A stretch of DNA of 7,770 bases from Saprospiraceae bacterium. Its GTDB lineage: Bacteria; Bacteroidota; Bacteroidia; Chitinophagales; Saprospiraceae. The notes under the pieces were generated by a model. It was not told where the DNA came from, did no database searches, and worked only from the letters and a program-made list of their open reading frames with translations. Position numbers and translations under genes: made by a program. Every line of letters begins with the position of its first letter. Positions within the stretch are counted from its first letter, which is position 1. Location: contig JADKGL010000024.1 in NCBI GenBank assembly GCA_016722295.1, positions 1-7,770 on the forward strand. Reading direction: 5' to 3'. Positions 1-6,365 of this stretch are shown one piece after another.

Positions 1-17
1 TTATGCAGAGCGCCCAG

Positions 18-95
18 TTATGAATATATCGGCACCCTGGCAAGCATGTTGGCCACTGGCATGCGACCAGAAACACACTTGCCAGCCATTCATAA
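18..95. repeat. Nested inverted repeats downstream of ritC, possible RIT terminus
   Basis: TTATGAAT (18-25) is matched by ATTCATAA (88-95), and inside it CTGGCAAG (37-44) is matched by CTTGCCAG (78-85). A further CTGG/CCAG pair lies near the centre. The nested arms are perfect but separated unevenly (11 nt on the left, 2 nt on the right). RIT elements are known to end in inverted repeats just outside ritC, so this may be the terminal repeat or an arm-type recombinase binding region. It also covers the inferred ritC stop at 90-92. No partner copy upstream of ritA can be seen because the IS insertions replace that flank. Confidence 0.45.
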
Positions 96-1114
96 TTTTA
101 GTGTCTTCAAGAACTCCAACAACGAGTCGGGTGCTCGATAACGATGGATTTTTTTCTTCAGGCTCCTGTAATCGAGCGAGCGCACGCTCTTTCATTGCCA
201 GGTCGGCTTCGAGTCGGTTGATGCGTGGTCGTCCACCCGGGCTTTCGTGACCCAGCACACCCTGACACTGATATCGACCCCCGACTGAAGCAGGTTCATG
301 GCTGTCGTGCGCCGAATCGTGCGAGGGGATATATGCCGATAAGCCAATTCAACTCCCGACTTTGGCGGCAGCGGCCACTGCCAATGCCAGCCGTTTCCGC
401 CACGTTGTCGCGCGTCATCGCCTACCATCCCGGTTGGCAGCAGCGCCGAGGTAGGCAGTAGCTGCGGATTCAGCCTCAACTACGCTCGAATCCCATTCAC
501 CGTCGAGCGCCACAACGGCACCGACCGCTGTTTGCGTCCCTTGCCTCGCAGATGGACGCAGGCTGCGCCATCAAGCACCACATCGGCCACGCGCACGCCG
601 ATGATCTCGGAAACACGGGCGCCAGTGTTGTAAAGCATTCCCAGCAGCAAGTGATCGCGCTGACTGATCCAATCGACACCTGGCGCCCCACCAAAGCCAG
701 CATCTCCTCGCGCGACAGGAAACCCAGCATGGGCCGCTCAAAGCGCTTCATGGGCACACCCAGGGCACGCTCTATGACATGCAGCGACGCTACGTCGCGA
801 TGGGAAGCAAACTTCAGAAACGAGCGCAGAGCCGCCAGTCGAGCATTGCGGCTACGCACCGCGTTGTGGCGATCTTGCTCCAAATGATCCAGAAAGGCCC
901 GAATCACGTCTGGTGTGATGTCAGTCAGCTTCATTGATGCAGGAGACTTGTCGCAATGCTTGGTTGTAAAGTCCAGAAACAGCATGAACGTGTCCCGGTA
1001 TGCAGCGACCGTGCAAGGACTCAGTGCTCTTTGTTGGGTGATGTACTCGGCAAAGAACGTCTGTATCAGCTCCGGAAATGACGGTGGTGCTGGCGTCGCT
1101 TTTTTGTTATTCAT
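90..1114 (-). pseudogene. ritC: RitC tyrosine recombinase, multiply frameshifted remnant
   Basis: This is the third recombinase of the trio. The start ATG at 1114-1112 overlaps the ritB stop by 8 bp (ATGAATAA). The first ~145 residues are open (SAM-like N-terminal core-binding domain, including LSPCTVAAYRDTFMLFLDF and SRNARLAALRSFLKFASH). Near 680 the frame shifts, and the catalytic domain continues in another frame with GARVSEII (Arg I) and GKGRKQRSVPLW (beta-hairpin Lys region). A stop follows at about 481, and later pieces are spread over all three frames: TRDNVAE, LALAVAAAAKVG, TTAMNLLQSGVDISV, then GHESP and EADLAMKERALARLQEP. The HxxR box reads RTIRR, so its His is lost. The Tyr segment reads INRLEAD where the family has IYVEAD, so the nucleophile is lost too. 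The C-terminus RAPDSLLEFLKTL runs in a third frame to TGA at 92-90. Total length matches a full ~340-residue gene, so lesions are small indels. Confidence 0.85.
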
Positions 1115-2079
1115 CACCTGCCTGCGCTGCTTGTGCATAGTGCTCAAACTTGGTACCAACCAGCGCCATGAGCTCCGGCACGCCGGTGAGATACCAGTAG
1201 GTTTTGGAAATCTTGGCGTGTCCCAGATAGGTTGACAGCGACAACATGGCCTCGTCGACATCGATGCCTTGCGCATGCCAGAGCATCACCCGGCGCACGG
1301 CGAAGGTGTGGCGCAGATCATGGATACGCGGCCCGCCGTGACATCCGCGATCAACCCAGCCTAATTTGTCGCGCAGTTCACGAAAGACCCGACGTACCTG
1401 GCGCTCGCCCAACGGTTGCCCCAGCAATCGACCTCAGTGCCGACGAAGAAGTGGGTTTCTGAGGTGGTGGGCACTGGCGGCTACGCAACTCACGGTAACG
1501 AGCCAGTGACAATACGGTGCTTGGGTGCAGGGGCAGCCGTCTCGACTTTTTGCACTTGCTCAGACGAACCGTCAACGCACCGACTTTAAGGTCAACATCT
1601 GAGTCCAGTAGTGCCAGCGCCTCCGACACGCGCAGGCCAGCCGAGGCGATGAGCCCGAACAAGGTCTCAAAGGTGGCGGCTCGCAGGCCGCCTTTAGGCT
1701 TCATGTCTCGCGCAGCACCCAGCAGCGCAACGATTTCGTCTTCACGGTAAATATGCGGGGCGACACGGCCTGGCACCGGACCAAATGCCGACTCATCAGG
1801 CACTTGCGTCAGTGGCTCAAACTGACATAGCCAGCGGGCGAAGGGACGCACCACCTCAATTCGCCGGGCACCAGTGGCTGGCAAATGGCTTTGCTTCTTG
1901 TCAAGACGAGCCCACTCAGTCATCAGATCGGCAGTCAGCGCCCCTTCATGACCAGAACGCTCAACATAGCTGACCAGACTTCTCAGTGCGTATTCCATTC
2001 TGTGCAAGTCAAAACCCAATTGCCGACGTTCGGCGAGATAGTCATCAACCTTGGCTTGGAGATAAGTACGGTCGTTCAT
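1107..2079 (-). pseudogene. ritB: RitB tyrosine recombinase, frameshifted
   Basis: This is the second recombinase of the trio. The start chosen is ATG 2079-2077, because it sits 6 nt after GGGAG and forms an ATGA overlap with the ritA stop; an in-frame ATG six codons upstream (2097) lacks that context. The reading frame is open through the N-terminal domain (YLAERRQLGFDLHRMEYALRS), the Arg I box (SAGLRVSEALALLD) and the Lys region (SKCKKSRRLPLHPS). Around 1460 the frame slips into ETHFFVGTEVD, and around 1435 it slips again into LGQPLGERQVRRVFRELR. From there it is open through HDLRHTFAVRR (HxxR box), YLGHAKISKTYWYL (second His and the nucleophilic Tyr) to TAA at 1109-1107. All catalytic residues survive but are split between frames. 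It is the least damaged member. A programmed frameshift is unlikely, as two shifts lie within ~30 bp and no slippery motif is present. Confidence 0.85.
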
Positions 2080-2985
2080 GTTGTACTCCCAGGCCAAGGC
2101 AAGGCCACCGCCGCCAGTTTTGAGTTATCCAGTTTGGCGTAAATCATTGAGGTATTGAGGCTGCGATGACGCAGCACATCGGCCACCTCTTTGAGTGAAC
2201 TTCCCTGATTGACCAAGTTGCAAGCCAGTGTGTGACGCAGTGCATGGGTGCGCCCATGTGTCAGACCAATACGGTGGTAGGCAGCACGGATGACGCCATG
2301 GATGGCATCTGGACTGATGGGTTGATCGTGCGGTGCCTGAACGCGAACGAAGATGGCCTGATTCGTGGTCTTTGGGCGCTCAAAGCGAACATAGTCGGCC
2401 AGCGCCTGGCCCGTGACATTTGGCAGCGGCAGTATGTCTTGGCGCAGTGCCTTGGTGCGTTTGATCGTGACGGTGCCGTTGCGCCAGTCAATATCGGTCA
2501 ATTGAAGGCAATAACAATTGGCGCACCGTGTATAGCGCGCTGCGGCGCGTGCCCTCACTCAAACCGCGTGATTTGTCCATATGTTCGTCGTACCGGCGCA
2601 ATTCATCAGCAATTTCTCCAGTGGGCGCTGGAGGTGCATGGATCACACCTTGTTCGAGCAGAACGGCCAGCATATGACCGAGCGCAGCACGCAAAGCACC
2701 ATGGTTTCGCCTGACAGGCTTTGGACAATCGCAAGGCAGAGGAGAATTTCAGAAAGGTGGTCGACCTTGTGCGCGTCAAGCTGTTCGACCGCCAATCCAC
2801 ATTGCGTCACCCATCGGGCAAAGTGGGCCAACCCTGCGACGCAACTCACCGAAGTGGTGGTGGCATAACGACCAAGTCTGAAATGCGCGCAATACGACTC
2901 AAGGTACGGCGCAAGCGCGCTATTGAGCAGCCACGCCTTGGGCGTTGGGGAAGTGACTCCTCGAGGATGATTAAAGTGGATCCAC
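2076..2985 (-). pseudogene. ritA: RitA tyrosine recombinase, internally deleted and cut by IS3
   Basis: This is the first recombinase of the trio. The recognisable N-terminus begins PRGVTSPTPKAWLLNSALAP; any original start codon has been displaced by the IS3 element, and the frame now opens from a GTG at 3014 inside IS3 sequence. A frameshift at about 2745-2760 separates VEQLDAHKVD from PCDCPKPVRRNHGALRAAL. The protein continues through TGEIADELRRYDEHM to VRQLL near 2510. There it jumps directly to LQLTDIDWRNGTV, and the frame changes, ending the first part with a stop at 2488-2490. By comparison with the family as I know it (about 400 residues), roughly 100 or more residues are missing, including the Arg I box. 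The C-terminal part is intact, with THALRHTLA (HxxR), VLRHRSLNTSMIYAKLD (His and Tyr nucleophile) and TGA at 2078-2076 overlapping the ritB ATG. It cannot be catalytic. Confidence 0.85.
2086..2090 (-). promoter_or_regulatory. Ribosome binding site of ritB
   Basis: On the minus strand GGGAG lies 6 nt before the ATG at 2079. It falls inside the ritA 3' end, as expected for translational coupling of the trio, and decides between the 2079 and 2097 starts for ritB. Confidence 0.55.
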
Positions 2986-2988
2986 GAT

Positions 2989-3012
2989 TCAGGACAAAAA
3001 TTTAAGATGTCC
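2989..3012. repeat. Candidate left terminal inverted repeat of the IS3 element
   Basis: TCAGGACA followed by an A/T run and TTTAAGATGTCC resembles the inverted complement of 4495-4528 (TCAAGACA, T run, then ATTTAAGCTGTTCC). The right copy carries about 10 extra bases between the two blocks. It lacks the usual terminal TG, so the exact tip is uncertain. Confidence 0.35.
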
Positions 3013-3035
3013 ACAAATCAAGGAAATCCAAAATC

Positions 3036-3335
3036 ATGAGTGAAACGAAGAAGCGCAAATTCCACACACCAGAGTACAAAGCCAAGGTGGGGTTGGAGGC
3101 TTTGCGTAGCGACAAGACCATCAACCAAATTGGCCAGGATTTTGATGTTCATCCGGTGCAAGTCGGGCTGTGGAAGAAGGCAATCCAAGAACAGGCCAAG
3201 ACCCTGTTTGAGGGCAAGCGTGGCCCCAAGTCGGGGGATGCTCAAAGTGAGCCGGAGCGCTTGTATGGCGAGATTGGCCGCCTCAAAATGGAACTCGACT
3301 GGCTCAAAAAAAAGTCCGGGATGAGCCCATCATGA
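3036..3335 (+). CDS. IS3-family transposase OrfA (DNA-binding subunit)
   Basis: This 99-residue protein has the usual OrfA length. Residues ~8-52 (RKFHTPEYKAKVGLEALRSD, TINQIGQDFDVHPVQVGLWK) form the helix-turn-helix of the HTH_Tnp_1 type that recognises the IS ends. A short heptad-like region at ~78-94 (LYGEIGRLKMELDWLKKK) is the leucine-zipper oligomerisation segment. AAGGAA (3020-3025) lies about 10 nt before the ATG. The gene ends in TGA overlapping the orfB ATG, and a slippery heptamer lies 19 nt before the stop, so part of the ribosomes should make an OrfAB fusion, the active transposase. OrfA alone usually acts as a regulator in this family. The gene looks intact. Confidence 0.93.
   Translation: MSETKKRKFHTPEYKAKVGLEALRSDKTINQIGQDFDVHPVQVGLWKKAIQEQAKTLFEGKRGPKSGDAQSEPERLYGEIGRLKMELDWLKKKSGMSPS
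3308..3314 (+). promoter_or_regulatory. Programmed -1 frameshift site A_AAA_AAG
   Basis: An A8G run (3306-3314) places the heptamer A_AAA_AAG exactly in phase with orfA (codons AAA, AAA, AAG). Slipping back one base enters the orfB frame, which is open from here (KKVRDEPIMM). This is the classic IS3-family slippery site. I see only a weak 4-bp stem just downstream and no strong stimulatory hairpin. Confidence 0.85.
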
Positions 3336-4267
3336 TGCGCCAGGACTGGATCGACATGAAAGACGACTTGGTGCCCACCACGCGCCAGTGCGAACTCGCG
3401 GGTGTCTCACGAGCCACGATGTATTCCCGTCAAAGGCCCAAAGTGGCCGACCAAGACGATCAACTGCTAAGCCGCCTGATCGACGAAGAATACACTCGGC
3501 ATCCGTTTTACGGCACCCGGCGCATGGTAGTCGTCATCAGCAAGGCAGTGGACTTTTCGGTCAATCGCAAGCGCATCCAACGCCTGATGCGCCAGATGGG
3601 CTTGCAAGGCATGGCACCCGGCCCCAACACCAGCCGGGCACACCCACAGCACCCGATTTACCCATACCTGCTGCGTGGCCTTGAGATCACCCGGCCCAAC
3701 CAGGTCTGGAGCACTGACATCACCTACATCCGTCTGGCCAACGGGTTTGTCTATCTGGTGGCGGTGATGGACTGGTACAGCCGCAAGGTGCTGAGCTGGC
3801 GAATCAGCAACAGCATGGATGCCAGCTTTTGCCTGGACTGTCTGGAGGAGGCGCTGCGCAACTATGGCAAGCCCGACATCTTCAATAGCGACCAAGGCGC
3901 ACAGTTCACCAGCGCCGACTTCACAGGGGTACTCCAACGCGAGGAGATCAAAATCAGCATGGACGGCCGGGGTCGGGCCTTTGACAACATTTTTGTAGAA
4001 CGTCTGTGGCGCAACGTCAAGTACGAGGACATCTACCTCAACGGTTATGCCACGATGGGCGAACTAGTGGTTGGGCTGGGCAAGTATTTTGTGCTCTACA
4101 ACACCGATCGTCCGCATCAGTCACTTGACTACAAAACGCCTGATTCGGTATATGCCACTGCCAGTGGCGGCGGGGCGCTGATCATCGACAAATTCGCAGA
4201 ACGCGAGAAAACCGAAGACCAGAAAACCGAGTGCATGACGGCCATGGTGGCGCAGCTTGATGGATAA
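3332..4267 (+). CDS. IS3-family transposase OrfB (DDE catalytic subunit)
   Basis: This 311-residue rve-type integrase-core protein is normally made as the C-terminal part of the OrfAB fusion. Residues ~45-100 hold the HTH_21-type region (HPFYGTRRM, NRKRIQRLMRQMGLQG). The RNase H-fold core follows, with D129 (WSTDITYI), D187 (FNSDQGAQFTS) and E223 (FVERLWRNVKYED). There are 35 residues between the last two, the D,D(35)E signature. Downstream are the conserved YNTDRPHQSLDYKTP and a ~40-residue polar tail. ATGATG at 3332 overlaps the orfA stop, but no good ribosome binding site precedes it, so expression by frameshifting is more likely than independent initiation. No lesion is visible, so the transposase should be active. 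Confidence 0.95.
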   Translation: MMRQDWIDMKDDLVPTTRQCELAGVSRATMYSRQRPKVADQDDQLLSRLIDEEYTRHPFYGTRRMVVVISKAVDFSVNRKRIQRLMRQMGLQGMAPGPNTSRAHPQHPIYPYLLRGLEITRPNQVWSTDITYIRLANGFVYLVAVMDWYSRKVLSWRISNSMDASFCLDCLEEALRNYGKPDIFNSDQGAQFTSADFTGVLQREEIKISMDGRGRAFDNIFVERLWRNVKYEDIYLNGYATMGELVVGLGKYFVLYNTDRPHQSLDYKTPDSVYATASGGGALIIDKFAEREKTEDQKTECMTAMVAQLDG

Positions 4268-4281
4268 GCAGGGGGTCGGCA

Positions 4282-4329
4282 TGGATATGTGGACAAGCTC
4301 GCAAAACGCCCAGCTTGACCACATACCCA
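4282..4329. other. Strong hairpin in the 3' tail of the IS3 element
   Basis: Arms 4282-4299 and 4312-4329 pair at 16 of 18 positions around a 12-nt loop; the core is TATGTGGACAAGCT against AGCTTGACCACATA. It begins about 15 nt after the orfB stop. There is no U tract, so a simple intrinsic terminator is not supported. It could stop transcripts with a factor, protect the transposase mRNA 3' end, or be a protein-binding dyad. Confidence 0.6.
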
Positions 4330-4494
4330 CACCTCCCACCCGTGCTTACCCACAAGGGTTGTGCCTTCGGCCTGACGCGCTTCGCTTGCCAAACAGCCAT
4401 TTGAAATCGAATTCAGAGATACCAAATACCAAGACAGAGGACTTGGGGTTTCGTCAAAACCGGGGCAACGCCGTCCAGTTGCGTATCAAAACGG
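4330..4494. other. Non-coding tail of the IS3 element
   Basis: No credible gene is seen here. The only plus-strand frame (from ATG 4257 to 4565) runs out of orfB across the hairpin and into the IS21 repeats, and lacks any recognised motif. With the hairpin, the stretch makes a 3' non-coding region of about 250 nt, long for an IS3-family element, where orfB usually ends close to the right repeat. Confidence 0.5.
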
Positions 4495-4528
4495 GGAACA
4501 GCTTAAATCAACTGAAAAATTGTCTTGA
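4495..4528. repeat. Candidate right terminal inverted repeat of the IS3 element
   Basis: The sequence reads GGAACAGCTTAAAT, then ~10 extra bases, then AATTGTCTTGA, the inverted counterpart of 2989-3012. It overlaps the start of the IS21 left end (TG at 4521 or 4526), so the IS3 tip may be truncated. CTGAAAA (4512-4518) and TTTTCAG (4532-4538) also form a dyad across the junction of the two elements. Confidence 0.35.
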
Positions 4529-4539
4529 CACTTTTCAGC

Positions 4540-4654
4540 CCATCGTGGACGGCGTTTCAAGCTGATCGTGGACGCGATTTCAGCCTGATCGTGGACGGCA
4601 TTTCAAATTGATCGTGGACGCTGTTTCAAACTGATCGTGGACGATTTTTTTGGA
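4540..4654. repeat. Left-end array of five 23-bp repeats (IstA binding region)
   Basis: The core TGATCGTGGACG begins at 4540 (as CCATCGTGGACG), 4563, 4586, 4609 and 4632, exactly 23 bp apart. The remaining ~11 bp of units 1-4 is also similar (N3TTTCANNN), so this is a true tandem array. IS21-family ends are known to carry several transposase-binding repeats. The 23-bp spacing is about two helical turns, placing bound protomers on nearly the same DNA face. Confidence 0.9.
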
Positions 4655-4678
4655 GGATACGCGCAAGTGACTTCTTAA
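4652..4678 (+). promoter_or_regulatory. Strong ribosome binding site with a three-codon leader frame
   Basis: GGAGGA (4652-4657), after a run of seven T, lies 9 nt before GTG ACT TCT TAA (4667-4678). It is better than the site in front of istA but leads only to a three-codon frame. It could be a leader affecting istA translation, or chance. No clear promoter is recognised between the repeats and istA. Confidence 0.25.
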
Positions 4679-4716
4679 ACCCGGCATAGGCTCGACGCTT
4701 TTTTGCGAAAGAGCCC

Positions 4717-6255
4717 ATGTCAACTAACAGAATCACCATGCGTCAAATCCGAGAATCCCTTCGCCTGCACCTGCAGGCCAACCTGAGCTACAACGAAGTG
4801 GGTCGCACCCTCAAGATATCCAAAAGCGTTGTGGGCAAATACCTGTCGCTGGCCCGCGTGGCCGGCGTTGACTGGAGCGTGGCCCAGACACTGAGCGACC
4901 AAGAGCTTGAGGCCAAGCTGTACAAAGCGGCGTTACCGCGTAACAGCAAACAAGAGCTACCTGACTTTGCCGATGTGCACATTGAACTCAAACGCGCCGG
5001 TGTCACTCTGCAACTGTTGTGGGAGGAATACGCCAAAGACAACCCTCTGGCCTTCAAGTACACCAGCTTTTGTGTCAAATACCGCGAATGGGCCATGGGC
5101 CTCAAATGCTCCATGCGTCAGATCCACATCGCAGGCGAGAAGCTGTTCGTGGACTACGCCGGTCAAACCGTGCCCCTGATTGATGCCATCACTGGCGAGA
5201 TCACCAAGGCTCAGATATTCGTGGCCATCCTTGGTGCCTCCAACTACACCTTCGCCTGTGCCACCGCACGCCAAACCACGGCTGACTGGATTGGCTCGCA
5301 AGTGCTGGCACTGGAATACATCGGTGGCGCGCCGCGCCTGATCGTGCCCGACCAAACCCGCTCTCTGATCAAAAACCCGTGCAGCTACGATCCGCAGAAC
5401 AACCGACTGTACGAAGAATTTGCGGCCCATTACGGCTGCGCCCTGTTGGCAGCCAGGCCCGCTCACCCCCGCGACAAGCCCAAAGTCGAGAATGCCGTGC
5501 TGATTGTTGAGCGCTGGATACTGGCACGCCTGCGTAATCGCAAATTCTTCAATCTGACAGAGCTCAACCACGCCATCGCTTTGCTCCTGAACGACCTCAA
5601 CGCACGCGCCTTCAAAAAGTTACCCGGTAACAGACGCAGCGCCTTCGAGCAGCTCGATGCACCCGCTCTGCGGCCCCTGCCGACTACACGTTTTGAGATA
5701 TTTCGCTGGAAATCTGCCAAAGTTCACATCGACTACCACGTCGAATTTGAGGGCCACTTCTACAGCGTACCCCACACCCTGGTGCGTACCACGGTTGAAC
5801 TGCGCGCCAGCGACACCTTGCTGGAGTGTTATGCCTCCAACCAGCGCGTGGCCTGCCATGCGCTGAGCCACCAGCGCGGCGCCCACACCACCACACCTGA
5901 GCACATGCCTGCATCGCACCGGGCACACTTGGAATGGACACCACAAAAGCTCATTGACTGGGGTCTGCGCATTGGCGTGAGCACCGCACAGGTGGTGACC
6001 TGGCAGCTTGAACATCGGCCGCACCCTGAACAAGGCTACCGGGCTTGTTTGGGTTTGCAGCGTTTGGCACGCGAATTCACGCCAGCGCGACTGGAGGCGG
6101 CCTGCACCCGAGCGGTGGCAATTCAATCACTGACGTACCGCAGCGTGGCCTCCATCCTCAAAAACGGCCTGGATCGCCAGGCAATCATGCCGGCAACTGC
6201 TCCTGGCGCGCTGCCCCTGCACGACAACATCCGTGGACCAGCGTATTTCCACTGA
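4717..6255 (+). CDS. istA: IS21-family transposase IstA
   Basis: This 512-residue DDE transposase is of usual family length. Residues ~9-50 (RQIRESLRLHLQANLSYNEV, LKISKSVVGKYLSLA) form the N-terminal helix-turn-helix. The rve core follows with D146 (KLFVDYAGQ), D212 (LIVPDQTRSLI) and E258 (KPKVENAVLIVERW). The C-terminal part has the Mu transposase-like region, including FRWKSAKVHIDYHVEFEGHF and YSVPHTLV. The start fits the family N-terminus, although only AAAGAG (4708-4713) precedes it, 3 nt away; an alternative ATG at 4738 has no better site. It acts with IstB on the 23-bp end repeats. Two GTTAC-N3-GTAAC palindromes lie inside the gene. No lesion is visible. Confidence 0.95.
   Translation: MSTNRITMRQIRESLRLHLQANLSYNEVGRTLKISKSVVGKYLSLARVAGVDWSVAQTLSDQELEAKLYKAALPRNSKQELPDFADVHIELKRAGVTLQLLWEEYAKDNPLAFKYTSFCVKYREWAMGLKCSMRQIHIAGEKLFVDYAGQTVPLIDAITGEITKAQIFVAILGASNYTFACATARQTTADWIGSQVLALEYIGGAPRLIVPDQTRSLIKNPCSYDPQNNRLYEEFAAHYGCALLAARPAHPRDKPKVENAVLIVERWILARLRNRKFFNLTELNHAIALLLNDLNARAFKKLPGNRRSAFEQLDAPALRPLPTTRFEIFRWKSAKVHIDYHVEFEGHFYSVPHTLVRTTVELRASDTLLECYASNQRVACHALSHQRGAHTTTPEHMPASHRAHLEWTPQKLIDWGLRIGVSTAQVVTWQLEHRPHPEQGYRACLGLQRLAREFTPARLEAACTRAVAIQSLTYRSVASILKNGLDRQAIMPATAPGALPLHDNIRGPAYFH
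4932..4944. promoter_or_regulatory. Palindrome GTTAC-CGC-GTAAC, site 1 of 5
   Basis: A perfect 5-bp-arm palindrome inside istA, read as codons xxG TTA CCG CGT AAC. It is one of five such sites, all inside the IS21 element. Confidence 0.5.
5619..5631. promoter_or_regulatory. Palindrome GTTAC-CCG-GTAAC, site 2 of 5
   Basis: A perfect palindrome inside istA, identical in all 13 bp to site 5 at the end of the third gene. Confidence 0.5.
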
Positions 6256-6263
6256 ATGCATCG

Positions 6264-6288
6264 GGGGTGGCCTGTTCGCCAGTGCCCC
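6264..6288. other. Hairpin in the istA-istB gap
   Basis: GGGGTGGC (6264-6271) can pair with GCCA (6278-6281) and CCCC (6285-6288) with a 3-nt bulge. It lies in a 110-nt gap between istA and istB; in many IS21 elements these genes touch or overlap. It could adjust the IstA:IstB ratio. The rest of the gap is A/C-rich with no separate gene. Confidence 0.3.
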
Positions 6289-6355
6289 TAAAGAACAGTC
6301 AACCAATGACAGTCATGAATTTCCAAACCAAGCAACCCAACAACCCAAACAAGAC

Positions 6356-6359
6356 AGGA
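6356..6359 (+). promoter_or_regulatory. Ribosome binding site that sets the istB start
   Basis: AGGA lies 6 nt before ATG 6366. The frame is open far upstream (to 6045), but earlier ATGs (such as 6306) would add residues unlike any IstB N-terminus. Confidence 0.6.
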
Positions 6360-6365
6360 CTCACC

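Larger units (their letters stand above)
1..2985 (-). mobile_element. Degenerate recombinase-in-trio (RIT) element, partial
   Basis: Three tyrosine recombinase genes lie head to tail on the minus strand (ritA, ritB, ritC, reading from 2985 down to 90), with the overlapping junctions characteristic of RIT elements. Every gene is disrupted by frameshifts, deletion or loss of catalytic residues, so the element cannot move by its own enzymes. The ritA end is cut by the IS3-family insertion, so the RIT end upstream of ritA and any promoter are not visible here. The other end probably lies in the dyad-rich sequence at 18-95. The two transposons to the right are intact while this region is full of lesions, which argues for real decay rather than sequencing error. 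Identification rests on recognised family motifs, not on a database search. Confidence 0.85.
2988..4528 (+). mobile_element. IS3-family insertion sequence
   Basis: A two-gene transposase unit (orfA, orfB with -1 frameshift) marks the IS3 family, probably the IS3 subgroup by the orfA sequence. Ends are approximate. Imperfect inverted repeats at 2989-3012 and 4495-4528 share TCARGACA and TTTAAG blocks. The right end contains an outward TTGACA (4525-4530), and the left end has TAAGAT (3003-3008). IS3-family circles often form a junction promoter with the -35 box in the right end and the -10 box in the left end, so these fit that pattern, but this is inference. No target-site duplication can be seen, because IS21 adjoins or truncates the right end. 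Confidence 0.8.

Noticed and set aside
1..258. An 85-residue minus-strand frame that looks like a separate small gene
   Set aside because: Its N-terminal half (GHESP, EADLAMKERALARLQEP) is the RitC C-terminal region in a shifted frame, and the rest runs past the inferred ritC stop. It is part of the pseudogene.
192..479. A 95-residue minus-strand frame opening with TTG
   Set aside because: It carries the RitC segment TTAMNLLQSGVDISV and reads out of frame afterwards. It is a fragment, not an independent gene.
1107..1480. Programmed frameshifting in ritB
   Set aside because: Two shifts within about 30 bp, no slippery heptamer, and neighbouring genes full of lesions point to decay.
497..2985. 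XerC/D or integron integrase cluster
   Set aside because: The three-gene order, the overlaps and signature segments such as RYDEHM, LRHRSLNTSMIYAKLD and EADLAMKERALARLQEP fit RIT recombinases. No attC-type cassette array or dif-like site is seen.
4257..4565. A 102-residue plus-strand frame after orfB
   Set aside because: It overlaps the orfB end, crosses a strong hairpin, and ends inside the IS21 repeat array, so it spans two different elements. No motif or ribosome binding site supports it.
4540..4654. Regularly spaced repeats resembling a short CRISPR array
   Set aside because: The 12-bp core and the intervening 11 bp are both repeated, the period is only 23 bp, and an inverted copy lies at the other end of the element. 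This is an IS21 end array.
4957..5571. A 204-residue minus-strand frame opposite istA, and a 168-residue one at 5620-6126
   Set aside because: Both are antisense shadows of the conserved istA reading frame, with no recognisable motif and no start signal.
6045..6365. A 107-residue N-terminal extension of IstB
   Set aside because: It overlaps the istA 3' end in another frame, lacks family similarity, and a good ribosome binding site precedes the ATG at 6366.
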